Source: Burkholderia plantarii (GTDB lineage Bacteria > Pseudomonadota > Gammaproteobacteria > Burkholderiales > Burkholderiaceae). Taken from it: a stretch of DNA of 64,000 bases. Position 1 is the first letter of the stretch; each line of letters begins with the position of its first letter. Position numbers and translations under genes: made by a program. Positions 42,618 through 51,759 of the stretch are shown here, in pieces. The notes under the pieces were generated by a model. The model did no database searches. It was not told where the DNA came from and saw only the letters and a program-made list of their open reading frames with translations. The DNA is taken from the NCBI RefSeq assembly GCF_001411805.1, contig NZ_CP007213.1, positions 3,038,001 to 3,102,000 of the forward strand, in the 5' to 3' direction.

Positions 42618-43182
42618 GGGCTCGCTCCTTCGGCGGACATCCCGATTGAAATGATTCACGCATCCTACGTCGAATTCGTGAATGACGTGCGGCACCGCTT
42701 CGGATCGGCCGCGGCGGGCTTCACGGCGGCACCTCCGTCTCGCCCGCGCGCCGCTCGCGCGTGCCCTCGCCGCGCGCCGGCCCGGCCGCCGCGCCCGGCC
42801 TCGTCCGGCATGCCGTCACGCGGGAAACCGGCCGCTACCCGGCTCTCGCCTCTCGGGCAAAACCCGCGCCGCGCGCGGCAAGCGCGCCGGCCGGCCGCCC
42901 TCGACGAGCGCGCAGATTCCATGCCCGCGACGGGCGCCGGATGCCGTCGATCGGCCGATTTTCCGCGCAGGTTCGGCGACGTTTGGCCCGCTTTACGCGA
43001 GGCGACGCGCCTGACAAAACAGGCGATCCCTACCAAAAAACGGACAAATACATTAAATAAAACTGCCTCAAAGTCAATATGATGGCGGCCGAACCCAAGT
43101 TTTCTCAATAAAACGCGATCGACAACCGGCCAGCCGCGAGGCAGTCCGGCCCGTACCGCCCACGCCATCGTCCGAGACAGAC
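42618..43182. other. Intergenic region upstream of alr
   Basis: 565 bases between divergent genes. The last 170 bases (43010-43180) are AT-richer and probably hold the alr promoter. I see no RNA gene, long repeat or convincing small gene. Confidence 0.5.
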
Positions 43183-44310
43183 ATGCCCCGTCCCATCGTC
43201 GCCCAGATTCGTCCCGCCGCCGTTCGCCACAATCTCGCCATCATCCGGCGCAAGGCCGCCGGAGCGCGCATCTGGGCCGTCGTGAAGGCGAACGCCTACG
43301 GCCACGGCATCGAGCGGATCTATCCGGCGCTCGCCGACGCCGACGGCATCGCGCTGCTCGACCTCGACGAGGCCGTGCGCGTGCGCGAACTCGGCTGGAC
43401 CCGGCCGGTGCTGCTGCTCGAGGGGCTGTTCGACGCGTCCGACCTCGCGATCGCGGACCGCTACCGGCTCACGGTGGCGGTCCACGGCGACGAGCAGCTC
43501 GACATGCTCACGAACGCGCGCCCCGCCCGGCCGATCGACATCCAGCTCAAGATGAATTCCGGCATGAACCGCCTCGGCTTCCGGCCGCATGCGTTTCGGG
43601 CAGCGTGGGAGCGCGCCTCGGCCACGCCGTCGGTGGGCCGGATCGCGTTGATGACGCACTTCGCGAACGCCGACGAAGGCGAGGTGGCCTGGCAGACCCA
43701 GCAGTTCGACGCCGCCACCGAGGGCCTGCCCGGCGAGCGCTCGCTGTCGAACTCGGCCGCGGTGCTCTGGCATCCGGACGCGCACCGCGACTGGGTGCGG
43801 CCCGGCACGATCCTGTACGGCGCCTCGCCTACCGGCGCCGCGCGCCACATCGCCGACACCGGCCTGGTGCCGGCCATGACGCTGACGAGCCGGCTGATCG
43901 GCGTGCAGACGATCGAGGAGAACGAGACGGTGGGCTACGGCCGGCGCTTCGCGGCCAAGCGCACGATGCGCATCGGCGTGGTGGCGTGCGGCTACGCGGA
44001 CGGCTATCCGCGCCACGCGCAGACCGGCACGCCGATCGCCGTCGACGGCATCATGACGCGCGTGGTCGGGCGCGTCTCGATGGACATGCTGACGGTGGAC
44101 CTGACGCCGTGCCCGAACGCGCAAGTGGGTTCGCCGGTCGAGCTGTGGGGCGAGCAGGTGCGCGTGGACGACGTGGCCGAGGCGTCGGGCACGATCGGCT
44201 ACGAGCTGATCTGCGCGATTGCGCGGCGCGTGCCGGTGGTGGTGGAACCGCTGGTGGACGCGCCGCCGCTCGACGTGCCGGTGCTGCGCACCGGCAGCTA
44301 CGGGCGCTGA
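43183..44310 (+). CDS. alr: Alanine racemase
   Basis: A 375-residue PLP enzyme interconverting L- and D-alanine for cell wall synthesis. PLP lysine 35 is in [10 protein letters not shown], and the catalytic tyrosine in [24 protein letters not shown] is the conserved C-terminal domain segment. The length is typical. I cannot say whether it is the catabolic DadX or the biosynthetic Alr; no dadA adjoins it. Confidence 0.95.
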   Translation: MPRPIVAQIRPAAVRHNLAIIRRKAAGARIWAVVKANAYGHGIERIYPALADADGIALLDLDEAVRVRELGWTRPVLLLEGLFDASDLAIADRYRLTVAVHGDEQLDMLTNARPARPIDIQLKMNSGMNRLGFRPHAFRAAWERASATPSVGRIALMTHFANADEGEVAWQTQQFDAATEGLPGERSLSNSAAVLWHPDAHRDWVRPGTILYGASPTGAARHIADTGLVPAMTLTSRLIGVQTIEENETVGYGRRFAAKRTMRIGVVACGYADGYPRHAQTGTPIAVDGIMTRVVGRVSMDMLTVDLTPCPNAQVGSPVELWGEQVRVDDVAEASGTIGYELICAIARRVPVVVEPLVDAPPLDVPVLRTGSYGR

Positions 44311-44459
44311 GCGGCGCGCAGGCGGCGCCGAGCGCCCCGGCCGGCAAGCTGGCTCGGCCGGGCCGGGTCCCGATCGCCAACTTGCGGCGCGAGGCGCGCC
44401 GCGGCTTCATCGCCGCGCCAACCGCTGCCGGTTAACGAACGCCGGTTGACGAACACCGG

Positions 44460-45284
44460 TTAACGCCCACCCTCTCCACCACGGCCCGACCTGTCGAGGA
44501 ACGCGTCGATCCGGCCGGCCGTCTCCTCCTCCATCAGGTTCGCCGCCATCACGTCGGCCGCATAGAGATAAGCGTCGTCGAGCAGCATCTCGCGCTGCCG
44601 GTAGAACATCGCCTTGCCGCGGCGCACGGCGGCCGGCGCCTTCGCGACGATCGTCGCCGCGCGGCTGGCCACGGCCGCGTCGAGCGCGTCGGCCGGCACC
44701 ATCTCGTTGATCAATCCCCAGTCGAGCGCCGTGGCGGCGTCGATGAAACGGCCGCTCACGAGCATGTCGAATGCCCGCTTCGGCGCGACCGCCCTCGACA
44801 GCGCGACGGCCGGCGTCGCGCAAAACAGCCCCACGTCGATCCCCGACACCGCGAAGCGCGCGGTGTCGGCGGCCACCGCCAGATCGCAGGCCGCCACCAG
44901 CTGGCAGCCCGCCGCGCTCGCCGTGCCCTGCACGCGCGCGATCACCGGTACCGGCAGCGCGCGGATCGACAGCATCAGGCGGCTGCAGCGCGAAAACAGC
45001 GTCAAATAGCGGGCATGATCGGGATCCGCGCGAAGCTCGCGCAGATCGTGGCCGCCGCTGAACGTGCGCCCCTCTGCCGCCAGCACCACGCAGCGCAGCC
45101 GCGCGTCGTCGGCGAGCGCGTCGAACTCGGCCTGCAGCGCGCCGAGCATCGCCTCCGACAGCAGGTTTGCCCGTCCGGGCCGGTTCAGCCGCAGCGTCGT
45201 CACGCAATCCGCGTCGCGGCGCAGGACGAGCCGTTCGGCGCTTGCGGTATCGGCAGTGGTATCGGTTGCGAGATCGGCGGCCAT
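44460..45284 (-). CDS. Enoyl-CoA hydratase/isomerase family protein
   Basis: A 274-residue crotonase-fold protein. The oxyanion-hole segments are EGRTFSGGHDLRELR and GTASAAGCQLVAACDLAVA. The catalytic glutamates of true hydratases are not both evident, so it may be another crotonase (ECHDC3-like). Ends in a Gly/Arg-rich tail. No beta-oxidation genes adjoin it. Confidence 0.85.
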   Translation of the reverse strand: MAADLATDTTADTASAERLVLRRDADCVTTLRLNRPGRANLLSEAMLGALQAEFDALADDARLRCVVLAAEGRTFSGGHDLRELRADPDHARYLTLFSRCSRLMLSIRALPVPVIARVQGTASAAGCQLVAACDLAVAADTARFAVSGIDVGLFCATPAVALSRAVAPKRAFDMLVSGRFIDAATALDWGLINEMVPADALDAAVASRAATIVAKAPAAVRRGKAMFYRQREMLLDDAYLYAADVMAANLMEEETAGRIDAFLDRSGRGGEGGR

Positions 45285-45461
45285 CGCGGCTCCTGTTCGT
45301 CACGGATCGCATCGCCGCGTCGCGCGGACGCGACGGTCCCGCGCCACACCTTACACCGGAACGCGCGATGCCGAACGCCGCCCGGCCGGGCCGGCGAAAC
45401 CCGCGCCGCGTCTGACGCCGCGCCGGCGCCGCGTGTTTGCGTCTCCCCCACGCACCGAAAA

Positions 45462-45481
45462 TACTGTATATTCATACAGCA
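45462..45481. promoter_or_regulatory. LexA (SOS) box
   Basis: TACTGTATATTCATACAGCA contains CTGT-N8-ACAG (45464-45479), the enterobacterial and beta-proteobacterial LexA consensus with a near-perfect flank. It lies about 170 bases before the small gene pair starting at 45652 and about 180 bases upstream of the divergent enoyl-CoA hydratase gene. Confidence 0.75.
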
Positions 45482-45651
45482 TTTTGCCTCCCGCCCGCCG
45501 GTAAAAATCGTCGGTCGGGCGGGTGGTCCATGCGACAATCACGCGTTGGCCGAACCATCACGCACGGCGGGAAAATGCGCGGTACCGGCCAACGAGGAAC
45601 CGGACGGCGCGGCAGTCGCGCCCCGTTCCGGCGCCATACGGAGAATACATA

Positions 45652-46008
45652 GTGAAACTGGTTGGATGCGGGTTGCTGCTGCTGGCGTGTACGTCGCCGG
45701 CGTTCGCGGGCGACCACTACGTCGAAATCTGGAATCCGCCCGAAGCGCGCGGCGGCGCGCATCACGATTCGGCGGCGGCGAAGGCCACGAAGCACAAGCA
45801 CGTCGCGCCGCGCCTCGTCGATGCGGGGGTCCGCCCGCCATCGATCGACGCCGCGCCGAAGGCCGGCCAGACCAAGCCGCATGCGCTCGACCACGACCTG
45901 CGCCGCCCGGCTCCGGGCGCGCCGGACATCCCGCGCCTGTTCACGCCGGACGGCAACGTGCTGCGCGTCGGCACGCATGGCGCGTCTGGCGTCGAGGTGG
46001 TGCGCTGA
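45652..46008 (+). CDS. Small exported hypothetical protein
   Basis: A 118-residue protein starting with GTG 45652; GGAG lies upstream. The signal peptide (residues 1-20, ending SPAFA) is followed by GDHYVEIWNPPEARGGAHH and a His/Lys/Pro-rich mature part. Overlaps the next gene by one base (TGATG). The function is unknown. It is the first gene downstream of a LexA box. Confidence 0.65.
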   Translation: MKLVGCGLLLLACTSPAFAGDHYVEIWNPPEARGGAHHDSAAAKATKHKHVAPRLVDAGVRPPSIDAAPKAGQTKPHALDHDLRRPAPGAPDIPRLFTPDGNVLRVGTHGASGVEVVR

Positions 46009-46226
46009 TGGAAGCCGAGAGCTACCAGGGCTATCAGATCTGGGGCCACGCGATCCTGCAGCAGGACGAGATCATGCAGCCCGACCGCTATGCCGCGAGC
46101 GGCACGATCACGCGCAACAACCGGCTCGTCGAGGCATCCAGCGTGCTCGGCGTGTTCGACACCGATGACGAGGCGCGTCTGGCCGGGCTCGAATGGGCGC
46201 GCGCCTGGGTCGACAGCCACGGTTGA
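46008..46226 (+). CDS. Small hypothetical protein (72 aa)
   Basis: A compact soluble protein: AESYQGYQIWGHAILQ, then SGTITRNNRLVEASSVLG, ending LEWARAWVDSHG. It looks like a conserved Burkholderia family, but I cannot name it. Translationally coupled to the exported protein upstream. Confidence 0.65.
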   Translation: MEAESYQGYQIWGHAILQQDEIMQPDRYAASGTITRNNRLVEASSVLGVFDTDDEARLAGLEWARAWVDSHG

Positions 46227-46551
46227 ACGTCGTTGTTTCGTGGCTGCCCGCCACGCCGCCAGCGTCTGCGCGGTGACCACGGCGCCATGTATTTCACGAA
46301 TCGCTCCCGCCCCGCCGCCGGTTTCATGCGGCCATCCCGCCCAGTCGCCCGATTCAGCGGCTTCTCGTCCCTTCGCTTGCTTTCCCCCTCGCATCCCCAA
46401 GCGGTTCCGCTTCGCGTTCCCTGCCGTCCCCTTCGAGCGCGCCGGTGCCATGCCGCCGTGCGCCGGCACTCGTCTGCACCCCGACGCCAAACGGGCGGCC
46501 GCGCTCTCGCGCCAGCCGCCCGACCATGCACCCGCCTGCGACGCGGTGCGC
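46227..46551. other. Convergent intergenic region
   Basis: 325 bases between the small gene pair and the porin gene. I see no hairpin terminator with a T-run and no gene. Confidence 0.45.
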
Positions 46552-47754
46552 TCAGAAGCGATGCACCATGCCGACGCCGATCGCGATCTGGCTGCTCGTG
46601 GTGGACGGCGTGAGGTTGAAGCCGTCGCCGATCGATGCCGTGGCCGCGATCACCTTGCCGTCCAGCAGCGTGTTGCCGCCCGCGTGCTGATAGGCCTCGA
46701 TCGCATAGAGGCCGGTGCGCTTCGACAGGCTGTAGACCTGCGACAGCGTGAGCTGGTGGTACTGCGCGGCCTTGTCGACGCCGTTGGCGAGCGCGGCGCG
46801 CGTGTAGCTGTAGCCCATCGCGAGATCCCACACGGCCACCGGCCTGAAGTGCAGCACCGCGCCGGCCGTGTTGAAGATCGCCGTGTCGCGGAACGCCGAG
46901 CCGGAGCCGGGGATGTACTGGACGTTCGAGTAGGACGCGGTCACGTCCCAGCGCGACGTGAGCTGATAGCCGGCCGTCACGGCCACGCGCTGCTGTGCCT
47001 GGGCCGACACGTAGCCGTTGTTGATCGCCGAGACGGAGGTCTGGGCGCCACCGTTCGAAGCCGTCGACGCCGCGCCCCACGCGCCGCCGCCCGGCGTCGA
47101 ATTGTTGATGCGCAGAAAGCCGGCCGCGATGCCGAGCGGCCCGTTCGCGTACTGAAGGCCGGCGCTCCAGGTCGCGCCCGCATTCACGCTGCCCGGCACG
47201 CCGCCGAACGAGTACGAGCCGCCGACCGTGAAGCCGTGGTATTTCGGCGAGAGATAGACGATCGAGTTGTTGGCGCGGTAGCTGGTGTCGAGCGAATCGA
47301 TGTCGCCCGGGTGCGCGCCGAAATAGCCGGTCAGCCAGGTGGTCGGGCTCCACGGCGCGAGCAGCGTGTAGTACGCGGTGTACTGGCGGCCCGCCGTCAG
47401 CGTGCCGTACTTCGCGTCGGACAGGCCGACGAAGGCCTGCCGCGTGAAGATGCCGCCCGGGAATTGCGAGGTGCCGTTCGCGGTATTGATGCCGGCCTCG
47501 AGCGTAAACACGGCTCGCGTGCCGCCGCCCAGATCCTCCACGCCGCGCAGGCCGACGCGGCTGCCCGCCGTGACGCCCGTCGACATCTTCAGCGACGCGT
47601 GGCCCCCCGAGGTCTGGCCGAGCGTGCCGCTGCTGTTCTGGTAGGCGAGCCCCGTGTCGATGATCCCGTACAGCGTGACGCTGCTCTGCGCGTGCGCGGC
47701 CGTGGCCGCCATCAGTCCGGCTGCCGTCACGGCAACCACCACGTGTGTCTTCAT
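46552..47754 (-). CDS. General porin, Burkholderia OmpC/Gram-negative type
   Basis: A 400-residue outer-membrane porin. The signal peptide ends ATAAHA (residue 22), followed by QSSVTLYGIIDTGLAYQN, the usual start of beta-proteobacterial 16-strand porins. The last residues GMVHRF end in the phenylalanine needed by the Bam machinery. Trimeric diffusion pore for small solutes. Regulation is not visible. Confidence 0.93.
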   Translation of the reverse strand: MKTHVVVAVTAAGLMAATAAHAQSSVTLYGIIDTGLAYQNSSGTLGQTSGGHASLKMSTGVTAGSRVGLRGVEDLGGGTRAVFTLEAGINTANGTSQFPGGIFTRQAFVGLSDAKYGTLTAGRQYTAYYTLLAPWSPTTWLTGYFGAHPGDIDSLDTSYRANNSIVYLSPKYHGFTVGGSYSFGGVPGSVNAGATWSAGLQYANGPLGIAAGFLRINNSTPGGGAWGAASTASNGGAQTSVSAINNGYVSAQAQQRVAVTAGYQLTSRWDVTASYSNVQYIPGSGSAFRDTAIFNTAGAVLHFRPVAVWDLAMGYSYTRAALANGVDKAAQYHQLTLSQVYSLSKRTGLYAIEAYQHAGGNTLLDGKVIAATASIGDGFNLTPSTTSSQIAIGVGMVHRF

Positions 47755-48293
47755 TGCTTCTCCGTCCTCAGATTTCTTTGTCTATGGCTTGCGGCATGGG
47801 CGAACTCCATGCCGCCGCCATTCTGGACGATCGCCTGACGATTCCCTATCGACGTGGATCTCGTAGTTTGGCGCGGCGCGACGCGGCGATGCGCCGGACG
47901 GAAGGCACCGATTCCGCGCCGCACAACGCGCGTCTGGTGGCGGCAACGCAACGGCGCAAGCGCCTGTTTTTCCGATACCGATGCGCTTTTTGCGGTGCGG
48001 GCAACCCACGGTGAAGGTCGGGATTGCTGCGTTGCGACAGTCGCTTCGGCAGGCGAATTTCGACAGAGTGCGTCTCGATGTCCCGCGTCAAAAACTTGCG
48101 GTTTCCTTGTTGTATTCGGACATCGAGACATCGACGCAAGGATGACGACCGAGGCTGGGCCGCTTGGCCCGATCGATCGTTTGGACTGCTTGATACCGGC
48201 TTCGCATCGCGAGCAGATGGCAACGCCGCGAACCGGATGAAGCGGGCGGGCGCCGTGCGCGCCGGCCCGCCGCCTTCGCCCGGATCACATGGC
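47755..48293. other. Long intergenic region upstream of the porin gene
   Basis: 539 bases between the rhodanese stop and the porin start, both on the minus strand. Probably the porin promoter and leader. I see no strong promoter consensus, small RNA signature or gene. Confidence 0.45.
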
Positions 48294-49970
48294 TCAGATC
48301 ACCTGGAAATGATGCGTGCCGTCGCGGCCGAGTTGCTCGACCAGGCCGAATTCCCAATCGAGATAAGCCTGCATCGCGGCCGCCGCGTTCTGCGTGCCCT
48401 CGTAGGGGCGCCGGTAGCGGTCGTCGCGTTGCGAAGCGAGACGCGTCTCGCCCTGTTCGAGCGGCAGGCCCGCGTCGATCCAGGCCTGCGTGCCGCCGTC
48501 GAGCACGAACACGTCCACGTCGGCCGGCAGCAGCGCGCGCAGGTCCGCCGCCGCGAACGCGGCCAGCTGCGAGGTGCCGCAGGTCAGCACGTAGCGCCGC
48601 GCGGCCGGAATCGCGGCCAGCGCCTCGCGCAGCCGCGCGCGAATCGCGTACCACGCGCCCGGAATGTGCCGCTTCACGTAGTTCACGCTCGCGGTCACGT
48701 CGATCACGGCCAGCGCGTCGCCGCCGCGCTCCGCGTCGAGCCACGCCGCGAGCGTGGCCGGCGTGACGCGTTCCACCGGCGCCGCCTCGGGCGCGCCCAT
48801 GCGCGGCACGCCGGCCTCGCCGCGCGCCGAGGCCGGCGCCGGCTCGACCACGTAGACCTCCCAGCCCATTTGCGCGAGCCACGAGGCGCTCATGTCGGCG
48901 CGCACGCCGTCGTCGTCGGCCAGCACGATGCGCGCGCCGCGCACCGGCGCGTGGTGGTCGGTCTCCTGCACGAGCTGGCCGCCCGGCGCGCTGGCGAAGC
49001 CGGGCAGATGGCCGGCCGCGTATTCTTCGGGCGGGCGTACGTCGAACCGGTAGACGGTGCGGTGCCCGCCCTCGTCGAGCGCGCCCACCTCGGCCGCCGC
49101 GACGCGCTTGACGCCGGCCTTCGCGGCCACCTCGCGCGCGCCGTCCCGCGCGGCGGCGCGATGCGCGTCGGCCACCGCGTCGGGGAAGCGCCGCGCGGCG
49201 CCGTGGTCGAGCGTCTGCCCGGCCAGCGTCCAGCCGATCGTGCCGTTGCGCAGCGCGGCCACCGGGTTCGGCAGCCCCGCGTTGACGAGCGACTGCGTGC
49301 CGATGATGCTGCGCGTGCGGCCCGCGCAGTTGACGATCACGCGCGTGGCCGGATCGGGCGCAAGCTCGCGCACGCGCAGCACGAGCTCGGCGCCGGGCAC
49401 GCTGGTCGCGGTCGGGATGCTCATGGTCTGGTATTCGTCGAAGCGGCGCGCATCGACGATCACCACGTCGGCCTTCGCGTCGATCAGCGCCTGCACCTCC
49501 TGCGCCGACAGCGACGGCGTGTGGCGCTGCGCTTCCACGTATTCGCCGAACGACTTGCTCGGCACGTTGACGTCGATGAACAGCTCGCCGCCCATGCGGC
49601 TCCACGCCGCGAGGCCACCGTCGAGCAGATGCACGCGCGTGTAGCCGAGCCCGGCGAGCACGGCCGCCGCGCGCGGCGCGAGATCCTCGCCGTCGTATTC
49701 GCCGTACAGCGCGATCGTGGTGTCGCGGCGCGGGATGCGCGACCACGCCTCCAGCTCGAGCTTCGACAGCGGCAGGTTCGCGGCCCAGAGCGGATGGCCG
49801 GCCGCGTAGGGCGCCTCCTCGCGCACGTCGACGAACGCGATTTCCTCGCGCGCGAGCAGCGCCGCACGCACCTCGGCGACGGACAGACGGGGAAACGCCG
49901 CATCGGACGCGGCGGCGGCGGAGCGAGCGGGGAAAGCAGCGGAGGCAGCGGAATCGGACACGGTGTTCAT
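48294..49970 (-). CDS. Four-domain rhodanese (sulfurtransferase)
   Basis: A 558-residue protein of four rhodanese repeats. Domain 2 has VNCAGRTRSI and domain 4 LTCGTSQLAAF, so each has a loop cysteine. Domain 1 (ALYGEYDGED) and domain 3 (VLADDDGVRA) have lost it. The layout of alternating dead and active domains matches tandem thiosulfate sulfurtransferases. MNTVSDSAAS was chosen as start; there is no signal peptide. It is downstream of the cysteine dioxygenase-like gene on the same strand, implying sulfane or sulfite handling after thiol oxidation. Confidence 0.88.
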   Translation of the reverse strand: MNTVSDSAASAAFPARSAAAASDAAFPRLSVAEVRAALLAREEIAFVDVREEAPYAAGHPLWAANLPLSKLELEAWSRIPRRDTTIALYGEYDGEDLAPRAAAVLAGLGYTRVHLLDGGLAAWSRMGGELFIDVNVPSKSFGEYVEAQRHTPSLSAQEVQALIDAKADVVIVDARRFDEYQTMSIPTATSVPGAELVLRVRELAPDPATRVIVNCAGRTRSIIGTQSLVNAGLPNPVAALRNGTIGWTLAGQTLDHGAARRFPDAVADAHRAAARDGAREVAAKAGVKRVAAAEVGALDEGGHRTVYRFDVRPPEEYAAGHLPGFASAPGGQLVQETDHHAPVRGARIVLADDDGVRADMSASWLAQMGWEVYVVEPAPASARGEAGVPRMGAPEAAPVERVTPATLAAWLDAERGGDALAVIDVTASVNYVKRHIPGAWYAIRARLREALAAIPAARRYVLTCGTSQLAAFAAADLRALLPADVDVFVLDGGTQAWIDAGLPLEQGETRLASQRDDRYRRPYEGTQNAAAAMQAYLDWEFGLVEQLGRDGTHHFQVI

Positions 49971-50121
49971 CGGCAGGGACAGGAAAGGGAAAACGGACTC
50001 GGGCGGCGTGCAACGGCACGCCACACGATAACGCGGATCAGGCGGGGGGACGCAATTGATGGAAACGCGGCAGGCGCCGGCCGCGACCGAGGCGGGCCGC
50101 CGCCGGGCACGGCCGGCGCGC

Positions 50122-50730
50122 TCACGCGCCGCCGGCCGGCAACGTATAGCCGGACACGAACGGCTTGCGCGTGCCGTCCTCGCGATAGACCGAGCGCTCG
50201 ATCGCGCCGATGTCGCCGCCATAGACGTGGATGCTGATCGACACGCGGTCGTCGTAGGCGTTGCTGACGCGGTGGACGTCGCCGAGCGCCGGCGACACCG
50301 CCTCGACCTGCCCCGGCGCGAGCCGCACCGGCTCGCCGTCCGGCACCGGCACGCCGGCGCCGGTGAACGCGTAGGGCTGCGAATATTCGGCGCCGCGCAG
50401 CATGCCGATCAGCCCCCAGACGGTGTGATCGTGGATCGGCGTGACCTGCGCCGGCCCCCAGACGAAGCTGACGATCGAGAAGCGCGCGTCGGGATCGCGG
50501 TGCAGCAGGAACTGCTGGTAGCGCTCGGGATCGGGTTGCGCGAACGACTCGGGCAGCCAGTCGTCGCGCGCGACCAGATCGGCCAGCAGCGCGCCGCCGT
50601 CGCGCACCACGCGCGCCTCGTCGGGCTGCGTGTCGATCAGCCGCGAAAACGCGGCAACGAACTCGGCCAGCGGCGGCGCGGCGCGCTGCGCCTCGGCCGC
50701 GCGCGTCTGGTGCAATCCATGCGAACTCAT
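50122..50730 (-). CDS. Cysteine dioxygenase-family thiol dioxygenase
   Basis: A 202-residue cupin of the cysteine dioxygenase family. The iron is bound by His100, His102 (PIHDHTVWGLIG) and His153 (GDVHRVSN). Bacterial members oxidise cysteine to cysteine sulfinate or 3-mercaptopropionate to its sulfinate; I cannot separate the two here. Divergent from a LysR gene whose start is 63 bases away, and followed by the rhodanese gene, so the three likely form a sulfur-oxidation module. Confidence 0.88.
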   Translation of the reverse strand: MSSHGLHQTRAAEAQRAAPPLAEFVAAFSRLIDTQPDEARVVRDGGALLADLVARDDWLPESFAQPDPERYQQFLLHRDPDARFSIVSFVWGPAQVTPIHDHTVWGLIGMLRGAEYSQPYAFTGAGVPVPDGEPVRLAPGQVEAVSPALGDVHRVSNAYDDRVSISIHVYGGDIGAIERSVYREDGTRKPFVSGYTLPAGGA

Positions 50731-50792
50731 CGGAAGCCTCTTCGAATATGATGTATGTTCATAACGTCGAATCCATTACATGCAAAAGTAAC

Positions 50793-51719
50793 ATGAAAAT
50801 CGGTGATATCGATGCCTTCGCGGCGGTGATTCGCTGCCAGTCGCTGAGCCAGGCCGCACACGAACTCGGCATCACGCAGCCGGCCATCACGCGCCGCGTG
50901 CAGAACCTCGAGGAGGCGCTCGGCGCGGCGCTGCTCGATCGCAACACCAAGCCGCCGCGCCCGACCGAGCTGGGCCGTCGCGTCCACGACCAGTGCCGCG
51001 CGGTGCTGCGCGAGGTGGATGCGCTGCGCGAGCTGGCGCGCGCGACCCTGCCGCCCGCCGGCGCGTTCCGGCTCGGCATCACGCACGGCATCGGCGAACT
51101 GATGCTGCCGGGGCTGGTGGCGATGCTGCGCGAGCGCTGGCCGTCGCTCGCGCCGGGCGTCGAGACCGGCTGGGCCGGCACGCTGCTCGACCGGCTCGCG
51201 CTCGACGAACTCGACGCGGCGCTGGTGTTCGCCGCCCGCGACACGGCGCTGCCGCCGCGCGTGACGGGCGAGCGGCTCGCCGCCACGCGGCTCGTGGTGG
51301 TGGCCGCGCGCGGCAGCTGCCCGCGGCGCGCCTACCGCCTCGCCGATCTTCATGCGCGCGGCTGGATCCTCAATCCCGACGGCTGCGGCTTTCGCGCGAG
51401 CCTGAAGCGCGCGCTCGACGCGCAGCGGCTGCCGCTCGCGGTCACGCTCGACGCCTACGGCCGCGACGTGCAGTTGCAGGGCGTGGCGGACGGCTTCGGG
51501 CTCGGCCTCGTGCCGCTGCCGCTGGTCGGCGCGAGCCCGCTGCGCGACGCGCTCGAGATCGTCAACGTCAGCGATTTCCGCCCCCCGGTCGATCTCTGGC
51601 TCACGCAGCGCGACGGCGTCGAGCGGCTTGCCGAACCGGTACGCGCGGTCGGCGACGCCGCGCGCGCGCTGTTCGACGCGCTCGGCGCCACGCACGCGGT
51701 CGAGCAAGTAGGCGGCTAG
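50793..51719 (+). CDS. LysR-family regulator, CysB/SfnR-like context
   Basis: A 308-residue LysR protein with HTH residues 15-40 (SLSQAAHELGITQPAITRRVQ). MKIGDIDAF matches the conserved N-terminus; 15 upstream residues are in frame. Divergent from the thiol dioxygenase gene. The gap contains ATATGATGTATGTTCATAA, a T-N11-A-like dyad suiting LysR binding. The sulfur genes on both sides are plausible targets. Confidence 0.88.
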   Translation: MKIGDIDAFAAVIRCQSLSQAAHELGITQPAITRRVQNLEEALGAALLDRNTKPPRPTELGRRVHDQCRAVLREVDALRELARATLPPAGAFRLGITHGIGELMLPGLVAMLRERWPSLAPGVETGWAGTLLDRLALDELDAALVFAARDTALPPRVTGERLAATRLVVVAARGSCPRRAYRLADLHARGWILNPDGCGFRASLKRALDAQRLPLAVTLDAYGRDVQLQGVADGFGLGLVPLPLVGASPLRDALEIVNVSDFRPPVDLWLTQRDGVERLAEPVRAVGDAARALFDALGATHAVEQVGG

Positions 51720-51759
51720 GCGGCGCCCGCCCCTTTCGACCTTCCCGCGTTGAACCCGC

